Positions 41,578 to 50,692 of a stretch of DNA of 64,000 bases are shown piece after piece. The stretch lies in assembly GCA_028707125.1 (NCBI GenBank), contig JAQTUX010000001.1, forward strand, positions 863,923-927,922. The letters are read 5' to 3'. Within the stretch, counting starts at the first letter, position 1; each line of letters starts with the position of its first letter. The notes under the pieces are model-generated. The model made no database searches, was not told the origin of the DNA, and was given only the letters and a program-made list of their open reading frames with translations. The position numbers and the translations under genes are program-made. The stretch is from Candidatus Omnitrophota bacterium. Its GTDB lineage: Bacteria > Omnitrophota > Gorgyraeia > Gygaellales > JAQTUX01.

Positions 41578-41925
41578 ATGCTTTACTCCGTGGAATCAAA
41601 GAAGGATATTGAAAGCACGGCGCTTGCTCTTGAGGGCGCGTTAAAGAAAAGGATGGTCGGCGGTTTCCAGGTCCACAATTTAAGGGAGGAGCTTGCCAGG
41701 AACGGCGTTGATCTGAAAAAGGAATGCAGGATATACAAGTTTTCCCAGTGCGAAGAACTGAAACTTCCGCTGACCATTTCGCTTTTTACCGAGGCAGACC
41801 GCGTCAAGATCGCGGCGTTGAAGGCGTCTGATTTCATGGGGGATTCTCCTCAACCGGAGATACAGGAGATCGTGAATCGGTTTGAGAAGGAGCTTATGGA
41901 GGTGATGGAGGAGGCGTCTAAGTAG
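41578..41925 (+). CDS. DUF302-family protein
   Basis: 115 residues. The sequence LYSVESKKDIESTALALEGA-LKKRMVGGFQVHNLREEL followed by ECRIYKFSQCEELKLPL and LFTEADRVKIAAL matches the pattern of the small DUF302 alpha/beta domain (a family of unknown function often tied to metal or stress contexts). There is no signal peptide. A strong ribosome site AGAGGAGG precedes the ATG. The upstream peptide, terminator and two hairpins suggest controlled expression. Confidence 0.75.
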   Translation: MLYSVESKKDIESTALALEGALKKRMVGGFQVHNLREELARNGVDLKKECRIYKFSQCEELKLPLTISLFTEADRVKIAALKASDFMGDSPQPEIQEIVNRFEKELMEVMEEASK

Positions 41926-41930
41926 TGCGT

Positions 41931-42064
41931 CAATGACCAATTACCAAATCCCAATGACAAATAAATGACCAATATCCAATGACCGAATAAAAAACAATAA
42001 AATTGTTATATTGGGCATTGAAACATTGGACATTCATTTGACATTGGTAATTGGTTAATTGAAT
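41931..42064. repeat. Low-complexity imperfect inverted repeat between the DUF302 gene and recG
   Basis: The left arm is built of CAATGACCAATTACCAA-like words; the right arm (ACATTGGACATTCATTTGAC then ATTGGTAATTGGTTAATTG) is roughly its reverse complement, with the centre near 41995. It follows the same design as 2709-2857 (A/C words left, G/T words right) but uses other words. No gene is inside. Confidence 0.85.
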
Positions 42065-42075
42065 ATTAACATTTG

Positions 42076-42099
42076 TCCCCACTAAAATGGGGATTTTTT
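42076..42099 (+). terminator. Intrinsic terminator upstream of recG
   Basis: TCCCCA (42076-42081) pairs with TGGGGA (42088-42093), then TTTTTT. Weak stem but good T-run. A TATAAT box at 42112-42117 lies just before recG without a clear -35 box. Confidence 0.65.
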
Positions 42100-42124
42100 A
42101 TTGCAGTATGATATAATCATTTCT

Positions 42125-44224
42125 ATGCCTGTTTCAATCTACGATTCAATACAGTTCCTGAAAGGCGTGGGGCCCAAGAGGTCGAAGTCCTTCCAGGCGC
42201 TGGGTATCAATACGATAGAGGACCTGCTCTACTATTTTCCCCGAAGGTATCAGGATTGGCGCGATCTGCGGCCTATCAGCGATTTGAAAGAAGGCGATGC
42301 CGCTACCGTAAAGGGGAAGGTCTGCGCGGTTTCCGGCAGGACTTCCTGGCAGAGGCGCGGGTTTAACATCCTTGAAGCGCGGATAGAGGACTCTACCGGC
42401 AGGATCCGCGCCGTATGGTTCAACCAGCCATACCTCAAGGATTACCTGAAAACAGGGGTATCTTTAGTATTACACGGCAAGATAGAAAAATACGGCCATA
42501 TTCTGCAGCTGGCCTCTCCGGAATTTGAGATGATTACCGACGAGGAGGAGGCGCTGAGCAGGGGGAGCATATTGCCGGTATATCCCTTGTCCGACAAGTT
42601 CAGCCAGAGGTATTTTCGCAAGATCATAGGGTCAGCGTTGGATGAATTCATTACCCGCCTAAAGGACCCGCTGCCCTATGACGTGCGCAAGCGCAACAGC
42701 CTGCTTAATTCAGCCCAGGGCCTTATCAATATCCACTTTCCGCGGTCAGACGAGTTACAGAAGGAGGCATACAGGCGGCTTTCTTTTGAGGATTTCTTTC
42801 TGTTTGAGGTGCCCATCATTATGAAGAAGGCATCCAGGCCGCGGAGGAAGGCGGTAAGGCATAATGCCGGCAGCCCTCTTCTCAATGATTTTATCGGCTC
42901 TTTGAGTTTCCGGTTTACCGCCTCGCAGACACAGGTACTCAACGAGATCCTGGCGGATATGTCATCGGATAAAATAATGCAGCGGCTTATTCAGGGCGAT
43001 GTGGGCTGCGGCAAGACCGTGGTCGCGCTCTGCGCGTCTCTGGCCGCTATAGACAGCGGCTGGCAGACGGCCTTTATGGTCCCTACCGAGATACTGGCAA
43101 GGCAGCATTATGCCGTCATATCCGGGTTTCTGGACGGCCTTTCCCGGCCCGGGCCAAAAAGCAAAAAACTTAAAATAGGGCTGATGACAGGGGCATTGAG
43201 CGCCAAAAGCCGCCGGGAGGCCGTTAAGCAGATAAAGGATGGCAAGGTGGATCTGACTATCGGCACGCACAGCCTTATAGAGAGAGATGTCGTATTTGAA
43301 CGGTTAGGCCTGATAGTCATAGATGAACAGCATAAATTCGGCGTGGCCCAGCGTAAGCTTTTGAGCGAAAAGAACAGGTCAGCCGATACCCTGATCATGA
43401 CGGCAACGCCCATACCGCGCACCCTCGCCATAACCCTTTATGGCAACCTTGACATATCGGCCATATCCGAATTGCCGCCGGGAAGAGGCAGGATACAGAC
43501 GCGCCATTTCGCCGAAGGCATGCGCCGGCAGGCCTATGGCTTGATCAAGGAAGAGCTGGCTAAGAAAAGGCAGGCGTACATCATATATCCTATAATAGAT
43601 GAGTCCTACGCGCTGGACCTGAATGCCGCCGAAAAGATGTTTAAGCAGTTAAGCGGAGTTGAATTCAAGGACTACCGGCTGGGGCTTATCCATGGCAGAA
43701 TAAAGCAGGAACAGCAGAATAAGACAATGGAGAAATTCAAGGCGGGGGAGATAGACATCCTTGTCGCCACCAGCGTGCTGGAGGTGGGGATTGACGTGCC
43801 TGACGCCACGGTCATGCTGATCGAGCATTGCGACAGGTTCGGTTTATCGCAGCTTCATCAGTTGAGGGGCCGTATAGGCAGAAGCGGGTACGATTCCATA
43901 TGTTTATTGATGGGTGAGCCGAAAACAGAAGAGGCGCGCCGGAGGATAGACGCCATAGTCAATAATATTGACGGTTTCAAGATAGCCGAGGAGGATTTAA
44001 AGATCAGGGGGCCGGGAGAATTTTTTGGCAGCAGGCAGCATGGCCTGTCGGAACTGAGGATAGGCAATCCCCTGACGCAGCTGCATATATTAAAGTCGGC
44101 CAGGGATGAGGCAGCGCGGCTTATAGAGGCGGACCCTGAACTTAACCTGCGCCAGGATCAGGATCTGAAGGCGGCATTGGAGAGGCGGTATCCTGGTTAC
44201 AGAGAAAAGCAGGTGGTGGGATAA
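42125..44224 (+). CDS. recG: ATP-dependent DNA helicase RecG
   Basis: RecG (699 residues) remodels stalled forks and branched DNA. The N-terminal wedge domain begins IQFLKGVGPKRSKSFQALGI, and the helicase core has QGDVGCGKTVVALCASL (Walker A), VIDEQHKFGVAQR (DEQH), MTATPIPRTLAITLYGNL, ATSVLEVGIDVPDAT and QLHQLRGRIGRS. All are standard. ATG 42125 is chosen over 42101 because the upstream 8 residues have no family counterpart. Two bases later rsmD starts. Confidence 0.95.
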   Translation: MPVSIYDSIQFLKGVGPKRSKSFQALGINTIEDLLYYFPRRYQDWRDLRPISDLKEGDAATVKGKVCAVSGRTSWQRRGFNILEARIEDSTGRIRAVWFNQPYLKDYLKTGVSLVLHGKIEKYGHILQLASPEFEMITDEEEALSRGSILPVYPLSDKFSQRYFRKIIGSALDEFITRLKDPLPYDVRKRNSLLNSAQGLINIHFPRSDELQKEAYRRLSFEDFFLFEVPIIMKKASRPRRKAVRHNAGSPLLNDFIGSLSFRFTASQTQVLNEILADMSSDKIMQRLIQGDVGCGKTVVALCASLAAIDSGWQTAFMVPTEILARQHYAVISGFLDGLSRPGPKSKKLKIGLMTGALSAKSRREAVKQIKDGKVDLTIGTHSLIERDVVFERLGLIVIDEQHKFGVAQRKLLSEKNRSADTLIMTATPIPRTLAITLYGNLDISAISELPPGRGRIQTRHFAEGMRRQAYGLIKEELAKKRQAYIIYPIIDESYALDLNAAEKMFKQLSGVEFKDYRLGLIHGRIKQEQQNKTMEKFKAGEIDILVATSVLEVGIDVPDATVMLIEHCDRFGLSQLHQLRGRIGRSGYDSICLLMGEPKTEEARRRIDAIVNNIDGFKIAEEDLKIRGPGEFFGSRQHGLSELRIGNPLTQLHILKSARDEAARLIEADPELNLRQDQDLKAALERRYPGYREKQVVG

Positions 44225-44225
44225 T

Positions 44226-44798
44226 ATGCACATCATATCCGGCAAATATAAAGGGCGGACTATCAAAATCCCCAAAGGCATACGGCCTACGCAGAATAAG
44301 GTAAGGAAGGCCGTTTTTGACATACTTGCCGATGTCAGCGGGTTAAGGGTGCTTGAGCTGTTTGCCGGAAGCGGCGCCGTAGGGCTGGAGGCGCTTTCTT
44401 TGGGGGCAGCCGAAGCGGTCTTTGTGGAAGGCAGGCACAGCGTGGCCGCCGTGCTCAGGTCCAATCTGTCGTTCCTGCCGGAGGCATCTTACGAGGTGAT
44501 ACCCAAAGACGCGCTGAAGGCGATAGCCCGGCTTTCCGACGGGGGCGAAAGGTTCGACCTTATCTTCCTGGACCCTCCTTATTATAAGGGCCTGGCAAAA
44601 AAAATCTTGCAAACGATTAGCGGCTATGATATAGTAAGCGCCGCTGGCAATATTGTAGTCCAGTGTTTCAGGAAAGACGAGCTTCCGCGAGGCGAAGGCA
44701 GAATAACTTGTTGGAAACAAGCCAGATACGGAGATACCATACTGGCTTTTTACAATATAAAACATGTGTCAGAAAGCGATATATCCAGGGACATTTGA
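44226..44798 (+). CDS. rsmD: 16S rRNA (guanine(966)-N2)-methyltransferase
   Basis: 190 residues. The N-terminal block IISGKYKGRTIKIPKGIRPT-QNKVRKAVFDIL is diagnostic of RsmD. The SAM site VLELFAGSGAVGLEALSLGA and the catalytic DPPYYKG (about residue 117) follow. It methylates G966 in the small ribosomal subunit. It overlaps coaD by 35 bases, a common pairing (rsmD-coaD). Confidence 0.94.
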   Translation: MHIISGKYKGRTIKIPKGIRPTQNKVRKAVFDILADVSGLRVLELFAGSGAVGLEALSLGAAEAVFVEGRHSVAAVLRSNLSFLPEASYEVIPKDALKAIARLSDGGERFDLIFLDPPYYKGLAKKILQTISGYDIVSAAGNIVVQCFRKDELPRGEGRITCWKQARYGDTILAFYNIKHVSESDISRDI

Positions 44799-45249
44799 CC
44801 CGGTAACCTACGGCCATATGGATCTGATAAAAAGGGCCGTGGGCATTTTTGGGGAGGTCATAGTTGCCGTTGGCAATAATCCGCATAAAAAGCCCATATT
44901 CAGCGCTGAAGAGCGCTTAAAGATGCTCAAGGAAGCGACTAAGGATATGGACGGCGTTACGGTGGAAAGATTCTCCGGGCTTATCGTGGATTACGCCAGA
45001 AAGAAACACTCCCGCGTCATAATACGCGGTTTAAGAATGGTCTCGGACTTTGAATACGAATTTCAAATGGCGTTGACCAACAGAAAGCTTTCACAGGATG
45101 CCGAGACGATATTCCTTATGCCGTCGGAATCATACAGCTATCTTTCCTCAAACCTGCTGAAGGAGACCGCGGCATTGGACGCGGACCTTTCAAGTTTCGT
45201 CCCCGCGTTTGTGGAGAAGGCGCTCAAAAAGAGATTAAGAGCCAAATAA
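44764..45249 (+). CDS. coaD: Phosphopantetheine adenylyltransferase
   Basis: CoaD (161 residues) makes dephospho-CoA from phosphopantetheine and ATP. It has the nucleotidyltransferase TxGH-type motif in AIYPGTFDPVTYGHMDLIKR, VIIRGLRMVSDFEYEFQMA and MPSESYSYLSSNLLKE. Length and order are typical. The product feeds the acyl carrier protein encoded at 49131. The overlap with rsmD supports one transcript. Confidence 0.95.
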   Translation: MCQKAIYPGTFDPVTYGHMDLIKRAVGIFGEVIVAVGNNPHKKPIFSAEERLKMLKEATKDMDGVTVERFSGLIVDYARKKHSRVIIRGLRMVSDFEYEFQMALTNRKLSQDAETIFLMPSESYSYLSSNLLKETAALDADLSSFVPAFVEKALKKRLRAK

Positions 45250-45278
45250 CGATCCCATAATCACGATAGGAGATAAAG

Positions 45279-45482
45279 ATGCCATTACCAAAGAGAAGAC
45301 ATTCCGTTCAGAGAGGCAGAAAGCGAAGGACGCATTGGAAGCTTAAGGCCGCGTCAACAAGCGTGTGCCCCCAGTGCAAGCAGCCAAAACTGCCGCACAA
45401 GGTCTGCGGCACCTGCGGTCATTACGGCGGCAGAGAGGCCGTGGCGATAAAGACAAAAGCGGAAAAGAAAGAGAAAAAATGA
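45279..45482 (+). CDS. rpmF: 50S ribosomal protein L32
   Basis: 67 residues, starting PLPKRRHSVQRGRKRRTHWK, with the zinc-ribbon cysteines of the L32 C+ form (CPQCK and CGTCG). As in many bacteria it directly precedes plsX and the fab genes; the stop overlaps the plsX ATG. GGAG lies before the ATG. Confidence 0.96.
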   Translation: MPLPKRRHSVQRGRKRRTHWKLKAASTSVCPQCKQPKLPHKVCGTCGHYGGREAVAIKTKAEKKEKK

Positions 45483-46480
45483 AGATAGTGCTGGACGCGA
45501 TGGGCGGGGATTACGCGCCGTCCGCGGTAGTGAAAGGGGCGGTGGATGCCGTCAAGGCCTATCCTGTTTCAATTATACTGGTAGGCCAGTCCGAACTGGT
45601 CGGCAAGGAACTCAAGAAATATAAACCGGTGCCGGCGGGTATTTCCATACGCGACGCCCGCGAGGTTGTGGATATGGATGAGCCGGCAGCGGCAAGCATC
45701 AGAAGGAAGAGGGATTCGTCCATAAGCGTAGGCATAGACCTTGTTAAGCGCGGCGAGGCAGACGCGTTTTTCAGCGCCGGCAATACAGGGGCGGTGGTAT
45801 GCGCCGCGACATTGGGGCTGGGCATGCTTGAAGGCATTGAGCGGCCGGGCATCGCCATTATCATGCCTTCGCTCAAAGGCCGTTCCTTGATCATGGACGT
45901 CGGCGCCAATATAGATACTAAGCCGGTCCATATACTGCAGTACGGCATAATGGGCAGCGCTTACGTAAAGAATGTTTTAGGCAAGGATAACCCCCGCGTG
46001 GGGTTATTGAATATAGGGGAAGAGTCCACCAAGGGCACGGACCTGATGAAGGAGTCGCACAAGCTTCTTTCTGAAAGCCGGCTGAATTTCGCGGGAAATG
46101 TGGAGGCAAAACAGCTTTTTAAAGGCGATTGCGACGTGATCGTCTGCGACGGGTTCGTCGGCAACGTCGCCCTTAAGGTCTCTGAGGCGGCTGCCGAAGC
46201 AGTCAGCATTTTCCTGAAGCGCAACCTCCTGCGTAATTTTATCGGTAAACTCGGCGCCTTTATGTTAAAGGGCAACCTGGGGAAATTCAGGAAAGAGATG
46301 GATTACGCGGAGTATGGCGGAGCGCCTCTTTTAGGCGTAAACGGATTGGTGATCATAGGCCACGGCCGCTCTTCCGCGCGGGCGATAAAGAACGCGGTCA
46401 GGGCGACCATCGCGGAGCTGGAGCGCAAGGTCAACGATAAAATAATCGAAGGTATCCGCGAGGCAAAGACAATACAATGA
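45479..46480 (+). CDS. plsX: Phosphate acyltransferase PlsX
   Basis: 333 residues from ATG 45479, in the rpmF stop (ATGA); the longer open frame is rpmF in another frame. It starts MKIVLDAMGGDYAPSAVVKG, and continues with GLDLVKRGE-like VGIDLVKRGEADAFFSAGNT, DVGANIDTKPVHILQYGIMG, GLLNIGEESTKGTDL and CDGFVGNVALKVSE. It makes acyl phosphate from acyl-ACP for phospholipid synthesis. Confidence 0.95.
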   Translation: MKIVLDAMGGDYAPSAVVKGAVDAVKAYPVSIILVGQSELVGKELKKYKPVPAGISIRDAREVVDMDEPAAASIRRKRDSSISVGIDLVKRGEADAFFSAGNTGAVVCAATLGLGMLEGIERPGIAIIMPSLKGRSLIMDVGANIDTKPVHILQYGIMGSAYVKNVLGKDNPRVGLLNIGEESTKGTDLMKESHKLLSESRLNFAGNVEAKQLFKGDCDVIVCDGFVGNVALKVSEAAAEAVSIFLKRNLLRNFIGKLGAFMLKGNLGKFRKEMDYAEYGGAPLLGVNGLVIIGHGRSSARAIKNAVRATIAELERKVNDKIIEGIREAKTIQ

Positions 46481-47454
46481 GAAAGGTCAAGGTAGCGGGC
46501 GTAGGCGAGTATCTCCCCGGCAGGGTATTGACCAATGCCGGGCTTGAGAAGATGGTTGATACTTCCGACGAGTGGATAACCACGCGCACGGGCATTAAGA
46601 CCAGAAGGATCGTCCGTAAGGGCGAGACCTCCGGCACGATGGCGGTCCAGGCCGCTAAGAAGGCGTTGAAGTATGCCAAGTTAAAGCCGGAAAAGATCGA
46701 ATTGATAATCGTCGCCACGGTCACGCCTGATATGCAGTTTCCCGCTACCGCCTGTTTTGTGCAAAGCGGCATAGGGGCAAAGAACGCGGTCTGTTTTGAT
46801 ATTTCAGCCGCCTGCGCGGGATTTGTGTACGCGCTGGTGCTGGCGCAGCAGTTTATCTCACGCGGCGCCTATAATAACGCTTTAATCATCGGTTCAGAGA
46901 CCCTTTCTTCTATCACGGACTGGACCGACAGGAATACCTGCGTGCTTTTCGGGGATGGGGCAGGCGCGGTCGTATTGAAGAGCTCTGCTCGGGCGGGTAT
47001 TTTATCCACATATCTGGGGGCTGACGGCACGATGACAGACCTGCTTATGGTGCCTGCCGGCGGCAGCAAGGCCCCCGCCTCCCGCGAAACCGTGGACAAG
47101 CGGCTTCATTTCATAAAAATGCGCGGTAATGAACTATTTAAAATGGCGGTGAACATAATGGTAGGCGCGGCAAGGGAGGCGTTGGACCGCGCCGGCCTGA
47201 CGATCAAAGACGTGGATTGTTTCATCCCGCATCAGGCAAATTTAAGGATCATCCTTGCCGTGGCAAAGCGGCTGAAACTGCCGGAGTCAACAATATACCT
47301 TAATATACAACGTTACGGCAATATGTCCTCCGCTTCAGCGGCAGTCGCCCTTTGTGAGGCGGTCAAGGAAGGTTTTATAAAGAAGAACGACATAGTGCTG
47401 TTGGATACTTTCGGCGCGGGCCTGGTCTGGGGCGCCTGTGTTATCAGATGGTAG
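46477..47454 (+). CDS. fabH: 3-oxoacyl-ACP synthase III (FabH)
   Basis: FabH (325 residues) starts fatty acid synthesis by condensing acetyl-CoA with malonyl-ACP. The catalytic cysteine is in FDISAACAGFVYAL (about residue 112), histidine in IPHQANLRII and asparagine in YGNMSSASAAVAL. DEWITTRTGIKTRRI at the N-terminus is typical. It overlaps plsX by 4 bases. Confidence 0.95.
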   Translation: MRKVKVAGVGEYLPGRVLTNAGLEKMVDTSDEWITTRTGIKTRRIVRKGETSGTMAVQAAKKALKYAKLKPEKIELIIVATVTPDMQFPATACFVQSGIGAKNAVCFDISAACAGFVYALVLAQQFISRGAYNNALIIGSETLSSITDWTDRNTCVLFGDGAGAVVLKSSARAGILSTYLGADGTMTDLLMVPAGGSKAPASRETVDKRLHFIKMRGNELFKMAVNIMVGAAREALDRAGLTIKDVDCFIPHQANLRIILAVAKRLKLPESTIYLNIQRYGNMSSASAAVALCEAVKEGFIKKNDIVLLDTFGAGLVWGACVIRW

Positions 47455-48380
47455 GTATGGCCGCGCACATCTTTCCGGGACAGGGCGCCCAGTATGTAGG
47501 CATGGGCAAGGACCTGTATGAGAACAGCGCCGCGGCAAAGGGCATTTTTGACAGGGCGGATAAATCCCTGGGGTTTTCTATAAGCGCTTTGTGCTTTAAC
47601 GGCCCAGAGGATAAGTTAAAACGCACTGATATTTGCCAGTTGGCGATATTTACTACAAGCATAGCGGCCTTAGAGGCGTTTACGGCCGTAGAAGAAGGCA
47701 GGGGAGCGGCAAGGCAGCTCCCCGGTTTTGTCGCCGGCTTAAGTTTGGGCGAGTATACAGCGTTGGCAGCTGCCGGCGTGCTTTGTTTTGAAGATGCCCT
47801 GTCTTTGGTGCAGGCCAGAGGCCGGCTTATGGATAAGGCGGCAGAGGCACATCCCGGCAAGATGGCGGCAATAATCGGGCTGGACAAGGATAGAGTGGAG
47901 GATATCTGCGGGAAAACAGGGATCGAGATAGCAAATCTTAATTGCCCGGGGCAGGTAGTCGTATCAGGCAGGGCCAGGCAGATGGAAGAGGCAAAGGCAG
48001 AACTGGAGAAGGCAGGGGCCTCAAAAGTGGTATTCCTTGAAGTAAGCGGCGCCTTTCACTCAAGCTTGATGAAAGAAGCGTCGGTTGATCTGGCCCGCCA
48101 TATGGATAAATGTAAATTCAGCGAGCCGAAAACGCGCTTTATCAGCAACGTAACCGCTAAACCCGCTGCCGGCGCGGAAGAGATCAGGCAGAATCTTGTG
48201 AAACAGATGTATTCGCCGGTGCTCTGGGAGGAGTCGGTGAGGTTTATGGCAAAAGAGGGCGTATCCAGGTTTTATGAAATAGGCCCTAACCGCGTGCTTA
48301 AAGGCATATTGCGCAAGATAGACCCGTCTTTGGAAGTGGTCAATATAGGTAAGTATATGGAGGCCGGCAATGCTGCTTAA
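47448..48380 (+). CDS. fabD: Malonyl-CoA:ACP transacylase (FabD)
   Basis: 310 residues from ATG 47448 or 307 from ATG 47457. FPGQGAQYVGMGKDLYE starts the fold; the active-site serine is in AGLSLGEYTALAAAG, where the residue before it is leucine rather than the usual histidine of GHSLGE. The arginine region VQARGRLMDKAAEAHPGKMA and the histidine in SGAFHSSLM complete the site. It loads malonate on ACP. It overlaps fabH and fabG. Confidence 0.93.
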   Translation: MVGMAAHIFPGQGAQYVGMGKDLYENSAAAKGIFDRADKSLGFSISALCFNGPEDKLKRTDICQLAIFTTSIAALEAFTAVEEGRGAARQLPGFVAGLSLGEYTALAAAGVLCFEDALSLVQARGRLMDKAAEAHPGKMAAIIGLDKDRVEDICGKTGIEIANLNCPGQVVVSGRARQMEEAKAELEKAGASKVVFLEVSGAFHSSLMKEASVDLARHMDKCKFSEPKTRFISNVTAKPAAGAEEIRQNLVKQMYSPVLWEESVRFMAKEGVSRFYEIGPNRVLKGILRKIDPSLEVVNIGKYMEAGNAA

Positions 48381-49113
48381 GGATAAAGTCGCTTTGATAA
48401 CCGGGGCAGGCAGGGGCATAGGAAAGGAGATAGCGCTTACCTTTGCCAGGGAGGGCGCCTCAGTCGCCATATGCGACGTTGACCTGGCTCTGGCTGAAGG
48501 CACGGCCAAAGAACTGCAGGCGCTGGGGGCCGGCTCAATAGGGCTCAAAGCGGATGTGACTGATTTTAAACAGGTTGATGGCCTGGTAAACAAAATTCTT
48601 GACAAATTTCAAAGAATTGATATATTAGTTAACAACGCAGGTATAACCAAAGACGCTCTTTTGTTAAGAATGTCGCCCGAGGATTGGGACGCGGTCATCA
48701 ACGTCAATCTGAAAGGCGCGTTCAACTGTATCAAGGCCGTAACCCGCGTTATGCTTAAGCAGAGATACGGCAGGATAGTGAACGTAGCTTCTATCATAGG
48801 CATAATAGGCAACGCGGGCCAGGCGAATTATTCGGCTTCAAAGGCGGGGATAATCGCCCTTACGAAAACAGCGGCAAGGGAATTCGCTTCCCGCGACATA
48901 AACGTTAACGCTGTGGCGCCCGGGTTTATCCAGACCGATATGACCGCCAAGCTCTCTGAGGAACTGCGGCAGAGGATGCTGGATGAGATACCGCTGGGCA
49001 GGTTTGGTACGCCGGCTGATGTTGCCAACGCGATCTTATTTTTGTCTTCGCAGGACGCCGGTTTCATTACAGGGCAGACAATAGTCGTTGACGGCGGGAT
49101 GGTTATGCAATAA
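48370..49113 (+). CDS. fabG: 3-oxoacyl-ACP reductase (FabG)
   Basis: A 247-residue short-chain dehydrogenase. NADP-binding [27 protein letters not shown], the catalytic S-Y-K in NVASIIGI and [19 protein letters not shown], and the FabG-typical [15 protein letters not shown] and [13 protein letters not shown] are present. In the fab operon it is the keto-reductase of chain elongation. It overlaps fabD by 11 bases. Confidence 0.95.
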   Translation: MLLKDKVALITGAGRGIGKEIALTFAREGASVAICDVDLALAEGTAKELQALGAGSIGLKADVTDFKQVDGLVNKILDKFQRIDILVNNAGITKDALLLRMSPEDWDAVINVNLKGAFNCIKAVTRVMLKQRYGRIVNVASIIGIIGNAGQANYSASKAGIIALTKTAAREFASRDINVNAVAPGFIQTDMTAKLSEELRQRMLDEIPLGRFGTPADVANAILFLSSQDAGFITGQTIVVDGGMVMQ

Positions 49114-49130
49114 ATATAAGGAGGAAAAGA

Positions 49131-49370
49131 ATGGCCGTAGCAGAAAAGGTGAAAGCAATCATAGCAGAGCAGTTGGGTGTAAAAGCCGAAGAGGTGACCC
49201 CCACGGCGTCATTTATTGATGACCTCGGAGCGGATTCGCTTGATACGGTTGAGCTGGTTATGGCTTTGGAAGAGGAGTTCGGGATCGAGATCCCGGATGA
49301 GGACGCCGAAAAGATGACCACGGTGGCAGACGCTATTAAATATATTGAAGACAAGGTAGCAAAGAAATAA
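49131..49370 (+). CDS. acpP: Acyl carrier protein
   Basis: 79 residues, strongly acidic. The phosphopantetheine serine is in [21 protein letters not shown] strong ribosome site AAGGAGG lies ahead. It sits between fabG and fabF as in E. coli. Confidence 0.97.
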   Translation: MAVAEKVKAIIAEQLGVKAEEVTPTASFIDDLGADSLDTVELVMALEEEFGIEIPDEDAEKMTTVADAIKYIEDKVAKK

Positions 49371-49401
49371 TTGGACGGCTATTGATCTAATAAAAACATT
49401 G

Positions 49402-49423
49402 GCCCCGCTCATAAAGGCGGGGC
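49402..49423 (+). terminator. Hairpin between acpP and fabF
   Basis: GCCCCGC (49402-49408) pairs with GCGGGGC (49417-49423); the following TAATGTTTAAG is a weak T-run. It may partly end transcripts after acpP, which would raise ACP over FabF, as hairpins do in other fab operons. Confidence 0.45.
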
Positions 49424-49441
49424 TAATGTTTAAGGGTTCTT

Positions 49442-50686
49442 ATGGCAAAGAGAAGAGTCGTAGTCACGGGTTTAGGCGCGATAACGCCGGTAGGCAACAA
49501 CGTCCAGGACTTCTGGGCCTCCCTTAAGGAAGGCAGGAGCGGCGTTGACGTCATAAAGACATTTGACGCCTCGGCGTATGAGTCCCGGATCGCCGGCGAG
49601 GTAAAGGATTTTGAGCCCCACGCCTTCGGCTTTACCGGCAAGGACTTGAAGCGGATGGATAAATTCGTGCTTTTTGCCATCGTCGCGGCGCGTGAGGCGG
49701 TAAAGGATTCCGGCATGGATCTGGAGAAGGAAGACAGGACGAGAATAGGGGTCCTGATCGGCTCGGGCATAGGCAGTTTAAGGACGGTAGAGAGGGAATC
49801 GGAGATATTGGCCAGGAAAGGCCCTTCACGGCTTTCGCCGTTTGTCATACCCATGCTGATAGTGAATGAGGCCTCAGGCCATGTGTCCATAATCTTTGGT
49901 TTCAAAGGCCCCAACACCTGCGTGGCTACTGCCTGCGCTACCGGCTCGCACGCCATAGGGGACGCCTGCAGGATAATCCAGTATGGGGATGCCGATGTTA
50001 TGGTGGCAGGCGGCACCGAGAGCGCGACCACGCCTTTGGGCGTAGGCGGATTCTGCGCTTTAAGGGCGCTTTCCAAGAGAAACGATGAGCCGCAAAAGGC
50101 GTCCAGGCCTTTTGACAGGGAGCGGGACGGTTTTGTAATGGCGGAAGGCGCGGGAGTGGTAGTGCTGGAGGAGTTTGAGCACGCCAGGAAGCGCGGGGCG
50201 CGTATTTACGCTGAATTGGTCGGTTACGGCATGTCCGCTGATGCCTATCATATTACAGCTCCCGACCCCCAAGGCGACGGCGCGGTGAGGGCGATGCTTG
50301 CCGCGTTAAAGGACGCCGGGATGTCAAAAGATAAGATCGGCTATATAAACGCGCACGGCACATCCACCGGCCTGAACGACAAGATCGAGACCCTGGCGGT
50401 AAAGAGATTTTTAGGCGAAGGCCTGGCAAAAAAGGTGCCTATGAGCTCCATTAAATCAATGACAGGCCACCTGCTCGGCGCTGCCGGCGGAGTGGAATTT
50501 GTGGCAAGCTGCCTGACAATAAGAGACGGAGTCCTTCCCCCCACTATAAATTACGAGTTCCCCGATCCTGACTGCGACCTGGATTATGTCCCTAACACCG
50601 CCCGTCAACTTAATGTTGACGCGGTGATGTCTAACTCCCTGGGATTTGGCGGCCATAACGCCACGCTTATTGTAAAGAAGATTTAG
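49442..50686 (+). CDS. fabF: 3-oxoacyl-ACP synthase II (FabF)
   Basis: FabF (414 residues) condenses malonyl-ACP with growing acyl-ACP. Cys-His-His are in [25 protein letters not shown] and [14 protein letters not shown]. The start [16 protein letters not shown] is typical. It is the last fab gene before the leucine group. Confidence 0.96.
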   Translation: MAKRRVVVTGLGAITPVGNNVQDFWASLKEGRSGVDVIKTFDASAYESRIAGEVKDFEPHAFGFTGKDLKRMDKFVLFAIVAAREAVKDSGMDLEKEDRTRIGVLIGSGIGSLRTVERESEILARKGPSRLSPFVIPMLIVNEASGHVSIIFGFKGPNTCVATACATGSHAIGDACRIIQYGDADVMVAGGTESATTPLGVGGFCALRALSKRNDEPQKASRPFDRERDGFVMAEGAGVVVLEEFEHARKRGARIYAELVGYGMSADAYHITAPDPQGDGAVRAMLAALKDAGMSKDKIGYINAHGTSTGLNDKIETLAVKRFLGEGLAKKVPMSSIKSMTGHLLGAAGGVEFVASCLTIRDGVLPPTINYEFPDPDCDLDYVPNTARQLNVDAVMSNSLGFGGHNATLIVKKI

Positions 50687-50692
50687 GTTCCA

